A program made the position numbers and the translations under genes. A DNA stretch of 5,261 bases, taken from positions 1 to 5,261 of the forward strand of contig CAJCBY010000511.1 in NCBI GenBank assembly GCA_903960725.1. The letters are read 5' to 3'. Under the pieces are notes generated by a model. The model did no database searches. It was not told where the DNA came from and worked only from the letters and a program-made list of their open reading frames with translations. The DNA is from an uncultured Cytophagaceae bacterium. Lineage in GTDB: Bacteria; Bacteroidota; Bacteroidia; Cytophagales; Spirosomataceae. Each line of letters opens with the position of its first letter. Within the stretch, counting starts at the first letter, position 1. This document shows positions 1 to 5,261 of the stretch, in pieces.

Positions 1-1252
1 AAGTAGTATCATGGCGTGTCTCCGATTTTTCATCCGATAAGTGAACACGGCAATCCCTTAATTTCTTGTTATGAAGATTAGCTTTTTTAGCTCGCTCGTT
101 AGCTAATTTTTTGATACCTGCAATGTCCTTACGTTCTCGTTCTGACTGCAAAATACGTTTTAATAACGCATCAGCTGAAGTAGGGTTTTGGTGTAAGTAA
201 TTATCTAATTCTGTTTTAACGAAATCACCAATAAACGTCCTTATCGAAGTAGAATTGGAATCAGGTGAGATCGTTGTGCTACCTAATTTAGTCTTCGTTT
301 GTGACTCAAATACTGGTTCTTGCACACGAATAGCTATCGCACCTACAATACTAGCCCGGACATCAGATGGATCGAAATCCTTTTTGAAAAACTCCCGAAC
401 AGTACGAACAATTGCTTCTCTAAATGCGGCTAAGTGAGTTCCACCCTGCGTTGTATTTTGACCATTTACGAAGGAATAATATTCTTCCCCGTATTGATTA
501 TTGTGCGTAATAGCTAATTCGATATCGTTGCCTTTCAAATGAATAATCGGGTAACGATTTTCCTCGGCATTCGTCTTTTTTGAAAGTAAGTCGAAAAGTC
601 CATTTTGGGAGAAATACTTTTCTCCATTAAAATTAATCGTTAATCCAGCATTCAAATAGGCATAATTCCAAAATAAGGAATCTAAATACTGCGGAATAAA
701 ATGGTAATTTTTGAAAATGGTATTATCTGGCTCGAATTGAACATGTGTACCACTCTTAGCATTGGAGGCTTCAATTCCTTTCGATTCAGCAGTTAATTCA
801 CCTTTACAGAATTCAGCCCACTTCGTCTGGCCATCGCGGTAGGATTGTACCTTAAAATAGTTAGAAAGGGCATTCGTAGCTTTCGTTCCTACGCCATTCA
901 AACCTACGGATTTTTGGAAGGCACCAGAATCGTACTTGCCTCCGGTGTTAATTTTAGATACGCAATCAATCACTTTTCCTAAAGGAATCCCGCGACCATA
1001 ATCACGTACCTCCACCTTGTGATCAGAGATTTTAACATCAATGGACTTGCCATTTCCCATCATATGCTCATCTATCGAGTTATCCATAATCTCTTTTACG
1101 AGAACATAAATACCATCATCCACCGATGAACCATCGCCTAATTTACCGATATACATACCCGGACGTAACCGAATATGCTCTTTCCAATCTAGGGAACGAA
1201 TACTATCGTCGTTATAAATGGGTGCGTTTTGTTGATTTTCTTCCACTGGCAT
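1..1252 (-). CDS. parE: DNA topoisomerase IV subunit B (ParE), N-terminal part, cut by window edge
   Basis: This is the ATPase subunit of topoisomerase IV, which with ParC unlinks daughter chromosomes in the cytoplasm. The minus-strand frame is open from the ATG at 1252-1250 to the window edge, giving 417 full codons. The GHKL ATPase domain is complete: E54 (likely catalytic base) and N58 (Mg) in [13 protein letters not shown]84 in DYGRGIP (adenine pocket), and the ATP lid GLNGVG at 117-122. The transducer domain carries QTKTKLGS at 318-325, with K320 as the expected gamma-phosphate lysine. The sequence stops after [13 protein letters not shown], where the Toprim motif would start, so Toprim and the C-terminus lie outside the window. 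The [21 protein letters not shown] start region matches Bacteroidota ParE better than GyrB. The start fits the family and no strong Shine-Dalgarno precedes it. It is divergent from the permease gene, with 250 bp between them. No frameshift was seen. Confidence 0.95.
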   Translation of the reverse strand, partial: MPVEENQQNAPIYNDDSIRSLDWKEHIRLRPGMYIGKLGDGSSVDDGIYVLVKEIMDNSIDEHMMGNGKSIDVKISDHKVEVRDYGRGIPLGKVIDCVSKINTGGKYDSGAFQKSVGLNGVGTKATNALSNYFKVQSYRDGQTKWAEFCKGELTAESKGIEASNAKSGTHVQFEPDNTIFKNYHFIPQYLDSLFWNYAYLNAGLTINFNGEKYFSQNGLFDLLSKKTNAEENRYPIIHLKGNDIELAITHNNQYGEEYYSFVNGQNTTQGGTHLAAFREAIVRTVREFFKKDFDPSDVRASIVGAIAIRVQEPVFESQTKTKLGSTTISPDSNSTSIRTFIGDFVKTELDNYLHQNPTSADALLKRILQSERERKDIAGIKKLANERAKKANLHNKKLRDCRVHLSDEKSETRHDTT

Positions 1253-1502
1253 AATTTTACACTAAATTATCAAATAGTACGCGATTAAGAAAGAGCGGGA
1301 TTGAATTAATTAGGCCAAAAAAAGGACTAACGGATTAAAACCCTGTTTCATTGGTTTTTAATGCTGTGAAAAAGGGGATAACTTGCAGTCGCCTACAGCT
1401 TAGTCACGACTGCGTCGTTTAATCGTCACTGCGTGACTAAGTCATCGCTTCGCGATTTAGTCAATGAGTCGCCGGAAATTACCGGCTTAGTCAAATAAAC
1501 AT
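1253..1502. other. Divergent intergenic region between parE and permease
   Basis: This 250-bp non-coding gap must hold the start signals of both neighbours. The left half (1253-1380) is AT-rich. It contains one imperfect inverted repeat, ATTAAAACC at 1334-1342 against GGTTTTTAAT at 1353-1362. On the minus strand TACTATTTG (1279-1271) resembles the Bacteroidota -7 element, but with three rather than two spacer bases and no TTG at the right distance, so a parE promoter is not firmly placed. The right half (1385-1494) is the palindrome array described separately. No convincing promoter for the permease was found and no coding frame was recognised here. Confidence 0.7.
1385..1494. repeat. Phased palindrome array with TTAGTC-like spacers
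   Basis: Hexamers TTAGTC (1400), TTAATC (1419), TAAGTC (1438) and TTAGTC (1457) recur every 19 bp. Each of the three gaps holds a perfect 5+3+5 palindrome: ACGAC-TGC-GTCGT (1406-1418), GTCAC-TGC-GTGAC (1425-1437) and ATCGC-TTC-GCGAT (1444-1456). A fourth hairpin, GCCGG-AAATTA-CCGGC (1471-1486), follows out of phase and ends in another TTAGTCAA (1487-1494). This copies TTAGTCAA at 1457-1464. Longer pairings compete with the local hairpins: CTTAGTCACG (1399-1408) with CGTGACTAAG (1432-1441), GCAGTCG (1385-1391) with CGACTGC (1407-1413), and GACTAA (1435-1440) with TTAGTC (1457-1462). The array ends 8 bp before the permease ATG, so it could be its leader RNA, a cluster of protein-binding sites or a dispersed genomic repeat. 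The structure is seen directly; the function is unknown. Confidence 0.8.
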
Positions 1503-2741
1503 ATGAATTTAAAAGAAAATGTTTTAGAGGGTTTGCGTTCCATCAAAGGGAATTTGCTGAGAACTGTATTAACGGCTCTAATTATATCCTTAGGTATTAC
1601 CTCGCTCGTTGGAATTCTAACAGCTATTGATGGGATTCAAAGTTCTGTTGACAATTCATTTTCGGGTCTAGGTGCCAATTCATTTGATATACGCAATAGA
1701 CCAGCCATGCAAGTTAGGCGTGAGGGTCAAAAGGAGAAACGCTTTAAAAATATTGATTACCGTCAGGCGTCATACTATAAATATTTGTTTTCTGTCAAAG
1801 GCAAAGTTTCTCTGAAGACCAATGTAAATAACAATGCAATAGCTAAATATGCCTCCAAGAAAACGAATCCGAATGCGAGAGTTATCGGGATTGATGAGAA
1901 TTTTATGGAGTTAAAAGGTTATAAAGTCGGAGCTGGACGAAATTTCTCACAAAATGAACAAGTAAATGCCATCAATGTGTGTATTCTTGGAGTAGATATA
2001 GTTGATCAGTTGTATGAAAAAGGAAGCCCTGTTGGGACTGAATTAGTCGTATCAGGTATTAAATTGAAAGTAATTGGTGTATTAGAAAAGAAAGGTAATA
2101 TGATGGGTGGGGGTGACGATCGCGTTATTATGGTTCCGTTAGAAACGGGCCGTAAGATGGCAGTGGGTCGTAACCTTACCTTTGACATTACTACCTCCTC
2201 CTCTAAAATTACAAACTTGGATGACTTCATGGAAGAGGCGAGAGGGGCTATGCGAAAAGTGCGCATGGATCCTTTGGGAATGGAAGATTCCTTTAGTATC
2301 GATCGTTCTGATTCTATTGCCAAAAGCTTTGAAAGTATTACGGGTTCCTTGCGTATTGGTGGATTCGTTATCGGCTTCATCACGTTATTAGGGGCAGCAA
2401 TTGCCTTAATGAATATTATGATGGTTTCTGTGAGTGAGAGAACTCGTGAAATTGGTATTCGTAAATCACTTGGAGCCACTCCTGGACGTATTTTACAACA
2501 ATTCTTAATCGAAGCTATTGTCATTTGTCTATTAGGTGGAATAGGGGGTATTATGCTGGCCATACCTATTGGTAACATTATTGCGCAAGCCATTAGCTCT
2601 GGAGCGGCTAGTTTTATTATCCCTTGGTTATGGATGATGACAGGTATTATAATTTGTATTTTAGTTGGCTTATTTTCAGGAATTTATCCCGCGTTTAAAG
2701 CTTCTAAAATGGATCCTGTAGATGCTTTGCGCTACGAATAA
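1503..2741 (+). CDS. MacB/FtsX-type ABC transporter permease
   Basis: A 412-residue inner-membrane permease of the MacB/LolC/FtsX superfamily, the family that uses ATP hydrolysis in the cytoplasm to drive a periplasmic domain (efflux, lipoprotein release or peptide export). TM1 is at about 22-42 and is followed by the typical LGITSLVGILTAIDGIQSSV stretch. A periplasmic MacB_PCD-like domain covers about 43-285. The FtsX domain carries TM2 (about 286-309), the cytoplasmic coupling segment ERTREIGIRKSLGAT (312-326), TM3 (about 335-358) and TM4 (about 376-396). The end, KASKMDPVDALRYE, is the family's usual C-terminus. The length is normal for a stand-alone permease; there is no fused ATPase domain and no ATPase gene directly beside it. 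The ATG follows AAATAAACAT with no Shine-Dalgarno, as is common in Bacteroidota. A palindrome array lies immediately upstream. The substrate cannot be told from sequence. Confidence 0.92.
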   Translation: MNLKENVLEGLRSIKGNLLRTVLTALIISLGITSLVGILTAIDGIQSSVDNSFSGLGANSFDIRNRPAMQVRREGQKEKRFKNIDYRQASYYKYLFSVKGKVSLKTNVNNNAIAKYASKKTNPNARVIGIDENFMELKGYKVGAGRNFSQNEQVNAINVCILGVDIVDQLYEKGSPVGTELVVSGIKLKVIGVLEKKGNMMGGGDDRVIMVPLETGRKMAVGRNLTFDITTSSSKITNLDDFMEEARGAMRKVRMDPLGMEDSFSIDRSDSIAKSFESITGSLRIGGFVIGFITLLGAAIALMNIMMVSVSERTREIGIRKSLGATPGRILQQFLIEAIVICLLGGIGGIMLAIPIGNIIAQAISSGAASFIIPWLWMMTGIIICILVGLFSGIYPAFKASKMDPVDALRYE

Positions 2742-2760
2742 AGTGGAATTTATTCATAGC

Positions 2761-2780
2761 TCATTTGCGAAAGCAAATGA
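2761..2780 (+). terminator. GAAA-capped hairpin after permease, possible terminator
   Basis: A perfect 8-bp stem, TCATTTGC (2761-2768) with GCAAATGA (2773-2780), is closed by a GAAA tetraloop 19 bp after the permease stop codon. It is followed by AAAA rather than a T-run, and the nearest TTTT is 10 bp further on, so it is not a canonical intrinsic terminator in either direction. It may protect the mRNA 3' end or weakly terminate the permease transcript. Its stem overlaps the -33 element of the predicted tRNA promoter. Confidence 0.4.
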
Positions 2781-2795
2781 AAAAGCCTAGTTTTG
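2765..2795 (+). promoter_or_regulatory. Bacteroidota-type promoter of tRNA-Leu
   Basis: TAGTTTTG at 2788-2795 is an exact match to the -7 consensus TAnnTTTG used by the primary sigma factor of Bacteroidota. A TTG at 2765-2767 lies 20 bp upstream, close to the expected spacing for the -33 element. Transcription would start near 2800, giving a leader of roughly 10-13 nt before the tRNA. Motif and spacing are seen in the sequence; activity is inferred. Confidence 0.7.
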
Positions 2796-2812
2796 CACAG
2801 CAATTTTGAATT

Positions 2813-2896
2813 GCCCAGTTGGCGGAATTGGTAGACGCGCTGGTCTCAAACACCCGTGGGTGCAAGCCCGTGCCGGTTCGACTCCGGCACTGGGTA
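2813..2896 (+). tRNA. tRNA-Leu, anticodon CAA
   Basis: An 84-nt class II tRNA that decodes UUG. The acceptor stem is GCCCAGT (2813-2819) with ACTGGGT (2889-2895), first pair G-U, and discriminator A at 2896. The D-arm holds GCGGAATTGGTAGACGC. The anticodon CAA is at 2847-2849, with T33 before it and A37 after it. The long variable arm pairs GGG (2858-2860) with CCC (2867-2869). The T-arm is GCCGG-TTCGACT-CCGGC (2872-2888). CCA is not encoded: A2896 is followed by CAA. The anticodon stem CTGGT/ACCCG has one apparent T-C mismatch at the second pair (2841/2855). The gene has its own promoter upstream and a strong hairpin 1 bp downstream, so it looks like a single-gene transcription unit. Confidence 0.95.
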
Positions 2897-2897
2897 C

Positions 2898-2924
2898 AAG
2901 CCTCTCAAGCAATTGAGAGGCTTT
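2898..2924. terminator. Shared terminator hairpin between tRNA-Leu and xylB
   Basis: A perfect 11-bp stem, AAGCCTCTCAA (2898-2908) with TTGAGAGGCTT (2913-2923), is closed by a GCAA loop. It begins right after the tRNA (+) and 7 bp past the xylB stop codon (-). The plus-strand tail is CTTTACCATTTT, with short T-runs. The minus-strand tail GGCTTGTACC is poor in T, so termination should be better for the tRNA than for xylB. The position suggests it ends both convergent transcripts. Confidence 0.8.
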
Positions 2925-2930
2925 ACCATT

Positions 2931-4406
2931 TTAAGAGGGTAGATTCATTTTCCAAACACCATAAGCGTCAGCATAAGAATTCTGTAAGCTAGTCTCAGGC
3001 TGAACGGTTTTTAAGACCTTAATATTACTTACCGCTTCATCTTCGTTTGCATAGTATCCCACACCAGCTCCAGCACCTAATGCCGCGCCAAAGGCGCCAT
3101 CCGTTTCAAGTAATTCAACTGAGGCACCAGATGCATTGACTATCGCTTGAGTGAACAACTCACTTAAATACATATTAGCTAGTCCAGCCTTAAGTTTGTT
3201 AGGCTTAACGCCTACATTTCCTAGTAATTCAATACCGTATACCATCGAGAACGCAATTCCTTCTTGAGCGGCACGAATAATATCAGCTGATTGATGGCGA
3301 TTGAAATCCAAATGCTGAAAACTTCCACCTAAGGTTTTATTTTGGAATATACGCTCAGCACCATTACCAAATGGCATGCAAACTAATCCATTTGAACCAA
3401 TTGAAGCCTTAGCTCCCAATTCATTCAGTTGAGCATAAGATACTGATGGAAAGAAATTTTGTTTTACCCAACGGTTTAAAATACCAGTTCCATTAATACA
3501 CATTAAAACACCTATGCTCGTTTTTTCTGTCGTGTGGTTTACGTGCGCAAAAGAATTAACTCTATTTTCTTTATCAAATTTCAGTTCATCGGAAATACCA
3601 TATACTACTCCTGACGTACCAGCGGTAGTGGCGATATCTCCTACATGTAAAACACCTAATGAATAAGCATTATTGGGCTGATCTCCCGCCTTATAAGTCA
3701 CTTTAACGTGTGTTCCTAAGCCAAGTTCATCTGCTACTGTAGCTGTAAGTGAACCGTGATCGGAAAATAATGGATGAACAGGAGGGAAGATGGATTCTGG
3801 GAAGCCGTAATAGGCCATTAAGTCTTTGGCAGGGTGTGACGATTTAAAATCCCACAATATTCCTTCTGAAAGCGCTGAAGCTGTGGTTGTAAATGTTGAC
3901 GTAAATCGACCTGCAATAAAATCGCCAGGCAATAGTACCTGTGCTATTTGTTCAAAAATGGCAGGTTGATTTTCTTTTACCCAAGCTAATTTAGCTGCGG
4001 TGAAATTACCAGGGGAATTCAGGTAATGACTTTGGCAAAAAGATTCACCTAAGGCTTTGTAGGCCTGATCACCATAAGGAGTTGCGCGTGAATCACACCA
4101 AATAATAGAAGGACGTAACACCTGAGCATTTTTATCCACAACGACCAAACCGTGCATCTGATAGGATATACCAATAGCTCCGATATTTTTAGAGTCATAT
4201 AAACCAGAGGAATTAGCTTTTAAAATAGCCTGTTTTACACAATACCACCAATGTTCAGGATCCTGCTCCGCAAAACCGGGTTGAGGGGAAGAAATTTCAT
4301 TTTCCACCTCTGGGAAAGAGGTCGAATAAATTAATTGTTGGTTTGCAGCATCAACAATACTAACTTTAATGGAAGAAGTTCCCACATCAATTCCGCACAG
4401 AATCAT
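2931..4406 (-). CDS. xylB: Xylulokinase, FGGY sugar kinase family
   Basis: Phosphorylates D-xylulose with ATP to D-xylulose 5-phosphate, feeding pentose into the pentose phosphate pathway; cytoplasmic. The protein has 491 residues, close to the usual size (about 480-500). The start is the ATG at 4406-4404, giving MILCGIDVGTSSIKVS. A longer frame from a TTG at 4430 would add eight unlikely residues and overlap the neighbouring gene. FGGY_N carries GIDVGTSS (5-12, D7 phosphate site), the sugar-contact motif QMHG (83-86) and WCDSR (103-107). FGGY_C carries the catalytic aspartate D242 in AGDQPNNAY and the phosphate loop AGTSG (262-266). The late adenosine-binding motif, usually GGG-rich, reads AGLANMYLS. 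From memory this is a variant of Bacteroidota XylB rather than a defect. No xylA or xylose transporter is in the window. Another FGGY substrate is possible but less likely. Confidence 0.9.
   Translation of the reverse strand: MILCGIDVGTSSIKVSIVDAANQQLIYSTSFPEVENEISSPQPGFAEQDPEHWWYCVKQAILKANSSGLYDSKNIGAIGISYQMHGLVVVDKNAQVLRPSIIWCDSRATPYGDQAYKALGESFCQSHYLNSPGNFTAAKLAWVKENQPAIFEQIAQVLLPGDFIAGRFTSTFTTTASALSEGILWDFKSSHPAKDLMAYYGFPESIFPPVHPLFSDHGSLTATVADELGLGTHVKVTYKAGDQPNNAYSLGVLHVGDIATTAGTSGVVYGISDELKFDKENRVNSFAHVNHTTEKTSIGVLMCINGTGILNRWVKQNFFPSVSYAQLNELGAKASIGSNGLVCMPFGNGAERIFQNKTLGGSFQHLDFNRHQSADIIRAAQEGIAFSMVYGIELLGNVGVKPNKLKAGLANMYLSELFTQAIVNASGASVELLETDGAFGAALGAGAGVGYYANEDEAVSNIKVLKTVQPETSLQNSYADAYGVWKMNLPS
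4338..4368 (+). promoter_or_regulatory. Candidate promoter of the ABC ATPase gene, inside xylB
   Basis: TAACTTTA (4361-4368) matches five of the six fixed bases of the Bacteroidota -7 element TAnnTTTG. TTG at 4338-4340 lies 20 bp upstream. It would start transcription near 4375, about 45 bp before the ATPase ATG and within the first codons of xylB on the other strand. It was chosen because the 14-bp gap between the genes cannot itself hold a promoter. The motif is short, so chance matches are likely. Confidence 0.35.
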
Positions 4407-4422
4407 ATTAAATAGGTTTAAT
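4407..4422. promoter_or_regulatory. Inverted repeat filling the xylB/ATPase divergent gap
   Basis: ATTAAA (4407-4412) and TTTAAT (4417-4422) form a perfect 6-bp inverted repeat around TAGG. It starts immediately next to the xylB start codon and takes in the first two bases of the ATPase start codon. It is AT-rich, so chance is possible, but its position suggests an operator or a translation-start structure shared by both genes. Confidence 0.4.
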
Positions 4423-5176
4423 GTTAACAATCGGCATAAAGAAACACCAAGTTACAAGTCATTTTGCTTTATCCAATATTCAAATAAAGGTAAAATCAGG
4501 TGAAATTTACGCATTAATTGGTAAAAGTGGCTCGGGTAAAAGCACCATTGCAAATTTATTAGTAGGTATAAAATACGATCCTGACTATTCAGTAAAAATT
4601 CATTCAGTTGAATTGAATGACGGTATTGATCGCCTCATTCCTCAATTTAAAAAGGCAGGTTATGTACCACAAACGCTTCATTTAAAACCTTTTCACAGTG
4701 TGTATAATTATGCCCAAGCATTATTTCAATACGTTCCTAACGCACAGAAAGATGCTATAATAACTAAGCACCTTAAGCAATTCTATTTGATAAAACAAAA
4801 GGACACTAAAGTGGCATCTCTATCTGGGGGTGAGAGGCAGAAGTTAGCGTTATTAGAAGCGATTAGCCAGCCAATTGATTATTTAGTACTGGATGAGCCA
4901 TTTAGTCAATTAGACACAGAACAAAAATTAGAATTTTCTCAAATTATTGCTTCAGTCGTTAATGAACGAGCTATTCCTTGTGTATTAATTAGTCATGATT
5001 TGACTGATATTTTAAAATTAAGCCATACCGTAGGTATCATGGAGAATGGACGATTGGTATTTCAAGGCTCTTGGATAAAGTTTAAAGATTCCTCTAAAAC
5101 AGTAGTTCTGCGACTAAAAAAGGCTATTCTTGACTGGGATGAACAAATGAAAGGTTTGATTAATAACCTGAGATAG
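4421..5176 (+). CDS. Orphan ABC transporter ATP-binding protein
   Basis: A 251-residue stand-alone nucleotide-binding domain that would power a membrane permease or act as a soluble ABC protein. All core motifs are intact: Walker A GKSGSGKST (34-42, K40), Q-loop Q84 in GYVPQ, signature LSGGE (134-138), Walker B YLVLDEP (154-160, D158 and E159), D-loop SQLD (162-165) and switch H192 in ISHD. The short tail after about 210 has no recognised domain. The start MLTIGIKKHQV fits normal domain spacing, and no other ATG lies before Walker A. The bases before it include AGG (4414-4416), four bases from the ATG, a weak ribosome site at best. No permease gene adjoins it: xylB diverges 14 bp upstream, and a TatD-like gene converges on it with a 17-bp overlap. 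The substrate is unknown; the MacB-like permease at 1503 is an unlikely partner because of distance and intervening genes. Confidence 0.9.
   Translation: MLTIGIKKHQVTSHFALSNIQIKVKSGEIYALIGKSGSGKSTIANLLVGIKYDPDYSVKIHSVELNDGIDRLIPQFKKAGYVPQTLHLKPFHSVYNYAQALFQYVPNAQKDAIITKHLKQFYLIKQKDTKVASLSGGERQKLALLEAISQPIDYLVLDEPFSQLDTEQKLEFSQIIASVVNERAIPCVLISHDLTDILKLSHTVGIMENGRLVFQGSWIKFKDSSKTVVLRLKKAILDWDEQMKGLINNLR
4447..4476 (-). promoter_or_regulatory. Candidate xylB promoter, inside the ABC ATPase gene
   Basis: On the minus strand TTG (4476-4474) is followed after exactly 19 bp by TAACTTGG (4454-4447), which matches five of six fixed bases of the Bacteroidota -7 element. Transcription would begin near 4440, about 35 bp before the xylB ATG and within the first codons of the ATPase gene. 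Position and spacing support it; the motif is short and one base is off. Confidence 0.4.
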
Positions 5177-5261
5177 CTTTTAATTCCTGTGCATTCTGAT
5201 TTGTTTGCTCTACCACTTTTTCCAGGGATACTTCATATAAATCAGCTAATTTTTGGGCAAT
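5160..5261 (-). CDS. C-terminal end of a probable TatD-family hydrolase, cut by window edge
   Basis: The minus-strand frame is open from the window edge to the TAA at 5162-5160, giving 33 codons ending in LKAISGY. The visible part, IAQKLADLYEVSLEKVVEQT followed by NQNAQEL, matches the usual last helices of TatD-type metal-dependent hydrolases (pattern: IA--LA-L-G-S-EEV---T--NA--LF). The family hydrolyses DNA or related phosphoesters with a TIM-barrel metal site, but none of the catalytic residues lie in the window. The final residues after NAQEL differ from the common LF ending. The gene converges on the ABC ATPase gene and overlaps its last 17 bp. Family assignment rests on a short tail and is moderate. 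Confidence 0.6.
   Translation of the reverse strand: MAQKLADLYEVSLEKVVEQTNQNAQELKAISGY

Noticed and set aside
255..437. Plus-strand 60-codon open frame inside the parE region
   Set aside because: It lies antisense to the conserved ParE transducer domain with its QTKTKLGS motif and has no recognisable family features; it is a shadow frame.
1385..1494. CRISPR array or integron attC site
   Set aside because: Repeats are only 6 bp and the units are palindromes of 13 bp, far from CRISPR repeat and spacer sizes; there is no integrase and no attC-type core site pair.
2182..2391. Plus-strand 69-codon frame within the permease gene
   Set aside because: It lies out of frame inside a well-supported gene and resembles no known protein.
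2006..2593. Minus-strand 195-codon open frame inside the permease gene
   Set aside because: Its composition (many P, I, S and R residues) is what antisense reading of an FtsX-type permease gives; the plus-strand protein has clear domains and a proper C-terminus.
2801..2813. Small CAATT-TTG-AATTG hairpin before tRNA-Leu
   Set aside because: It has the same 5+3+5 geometry as the array upstream of the permease, but it is AT-rich, lacks TTAGTC flanks and takes in the first tRNA base; chance is the simpler explanation.
2813..2924. tRNA-Leu as an integration site of a mobile element
   Set aside because: No integrase, no direct repeat of the tRNA 3' end and no foreign-looking genes are present; a terminator and xylB follow directly.
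4407..4430. Upstream TTG start for xylB at 4430
   Set aside because: It would add eight residues not typical of FGGY kinases and run into the ATPase gene; the ATG at 4406 gives the standard N-terminus MILCGIDVGTSS.

Overview
The window comes from a chromosome of the phylum Bacteroidota, probably a Cytophagales-type bacterium. The evidence is the protein sequence types (a Bacteroidota-style ParE, and a xylulokinase with the AG-ANM-LS motif in place of the usual GGG motif), the lack of strong Shine-Dalgarno sequences before the starts, and an exact match to the Bacteroidota -7 promoter element TAnnTTTG before the tRNA gene. The genus cannot be fixed from the sequence alone.

Layout from left to right. 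Positions 1-1252 on the minus strand hold the N-terminal 417 codons of parE (topoisomerase IV subunit B), cut by the window edge just before the Toprim domain. A 250-bp divergent intergenic region (1253-1502) follows. Its right half is a phased array of small, different palindromes separated by a TTAGTC-like hexamer. A MacB/FtsX-type ABC transporter permease without its ATPase runs at 1503-2741 (+). A short spacer (2742-2812) carries a GAAA-capped hairpin and a clear promoter for tRNA-Leu(CAA) at 2813-2896 (+). A strong 11-bp hairpin (2898-2924) sits between the tRNA and the converging xylB gene (2931-4406, -), and probably serves as terminator for both.

xylB and an orphan ABC ATPase gene (4421-5176, +) diverge from start codons only 14 bp apart. 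That gap is filled by a 16-bp inverted repeat, so each gene's promoter must lie inside the other gene. The ATPase gene overlaps, tail to tail by 17 bp, the 3' end of a minus-strand gene (5160 to the window end) that looks like the C-terminus of a TatD-family hydrolase.

Most of the window is ordinary housekeeping and core-metabolism sequence with many strand changes and no sign of one multi-gene operon. The permease and the ATPase are unlikely to be partners: they are separated by a tRNA and a convergent gene. There is no sign of phage, insertion sequence, CRISPR or a defence system. The most unusual element is the 19-bp-period hairpin array at about 1385-1494, directly upstream of the permease start. 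Three successive 5+3+5 palindromes have different stem sequences but the same geometry.
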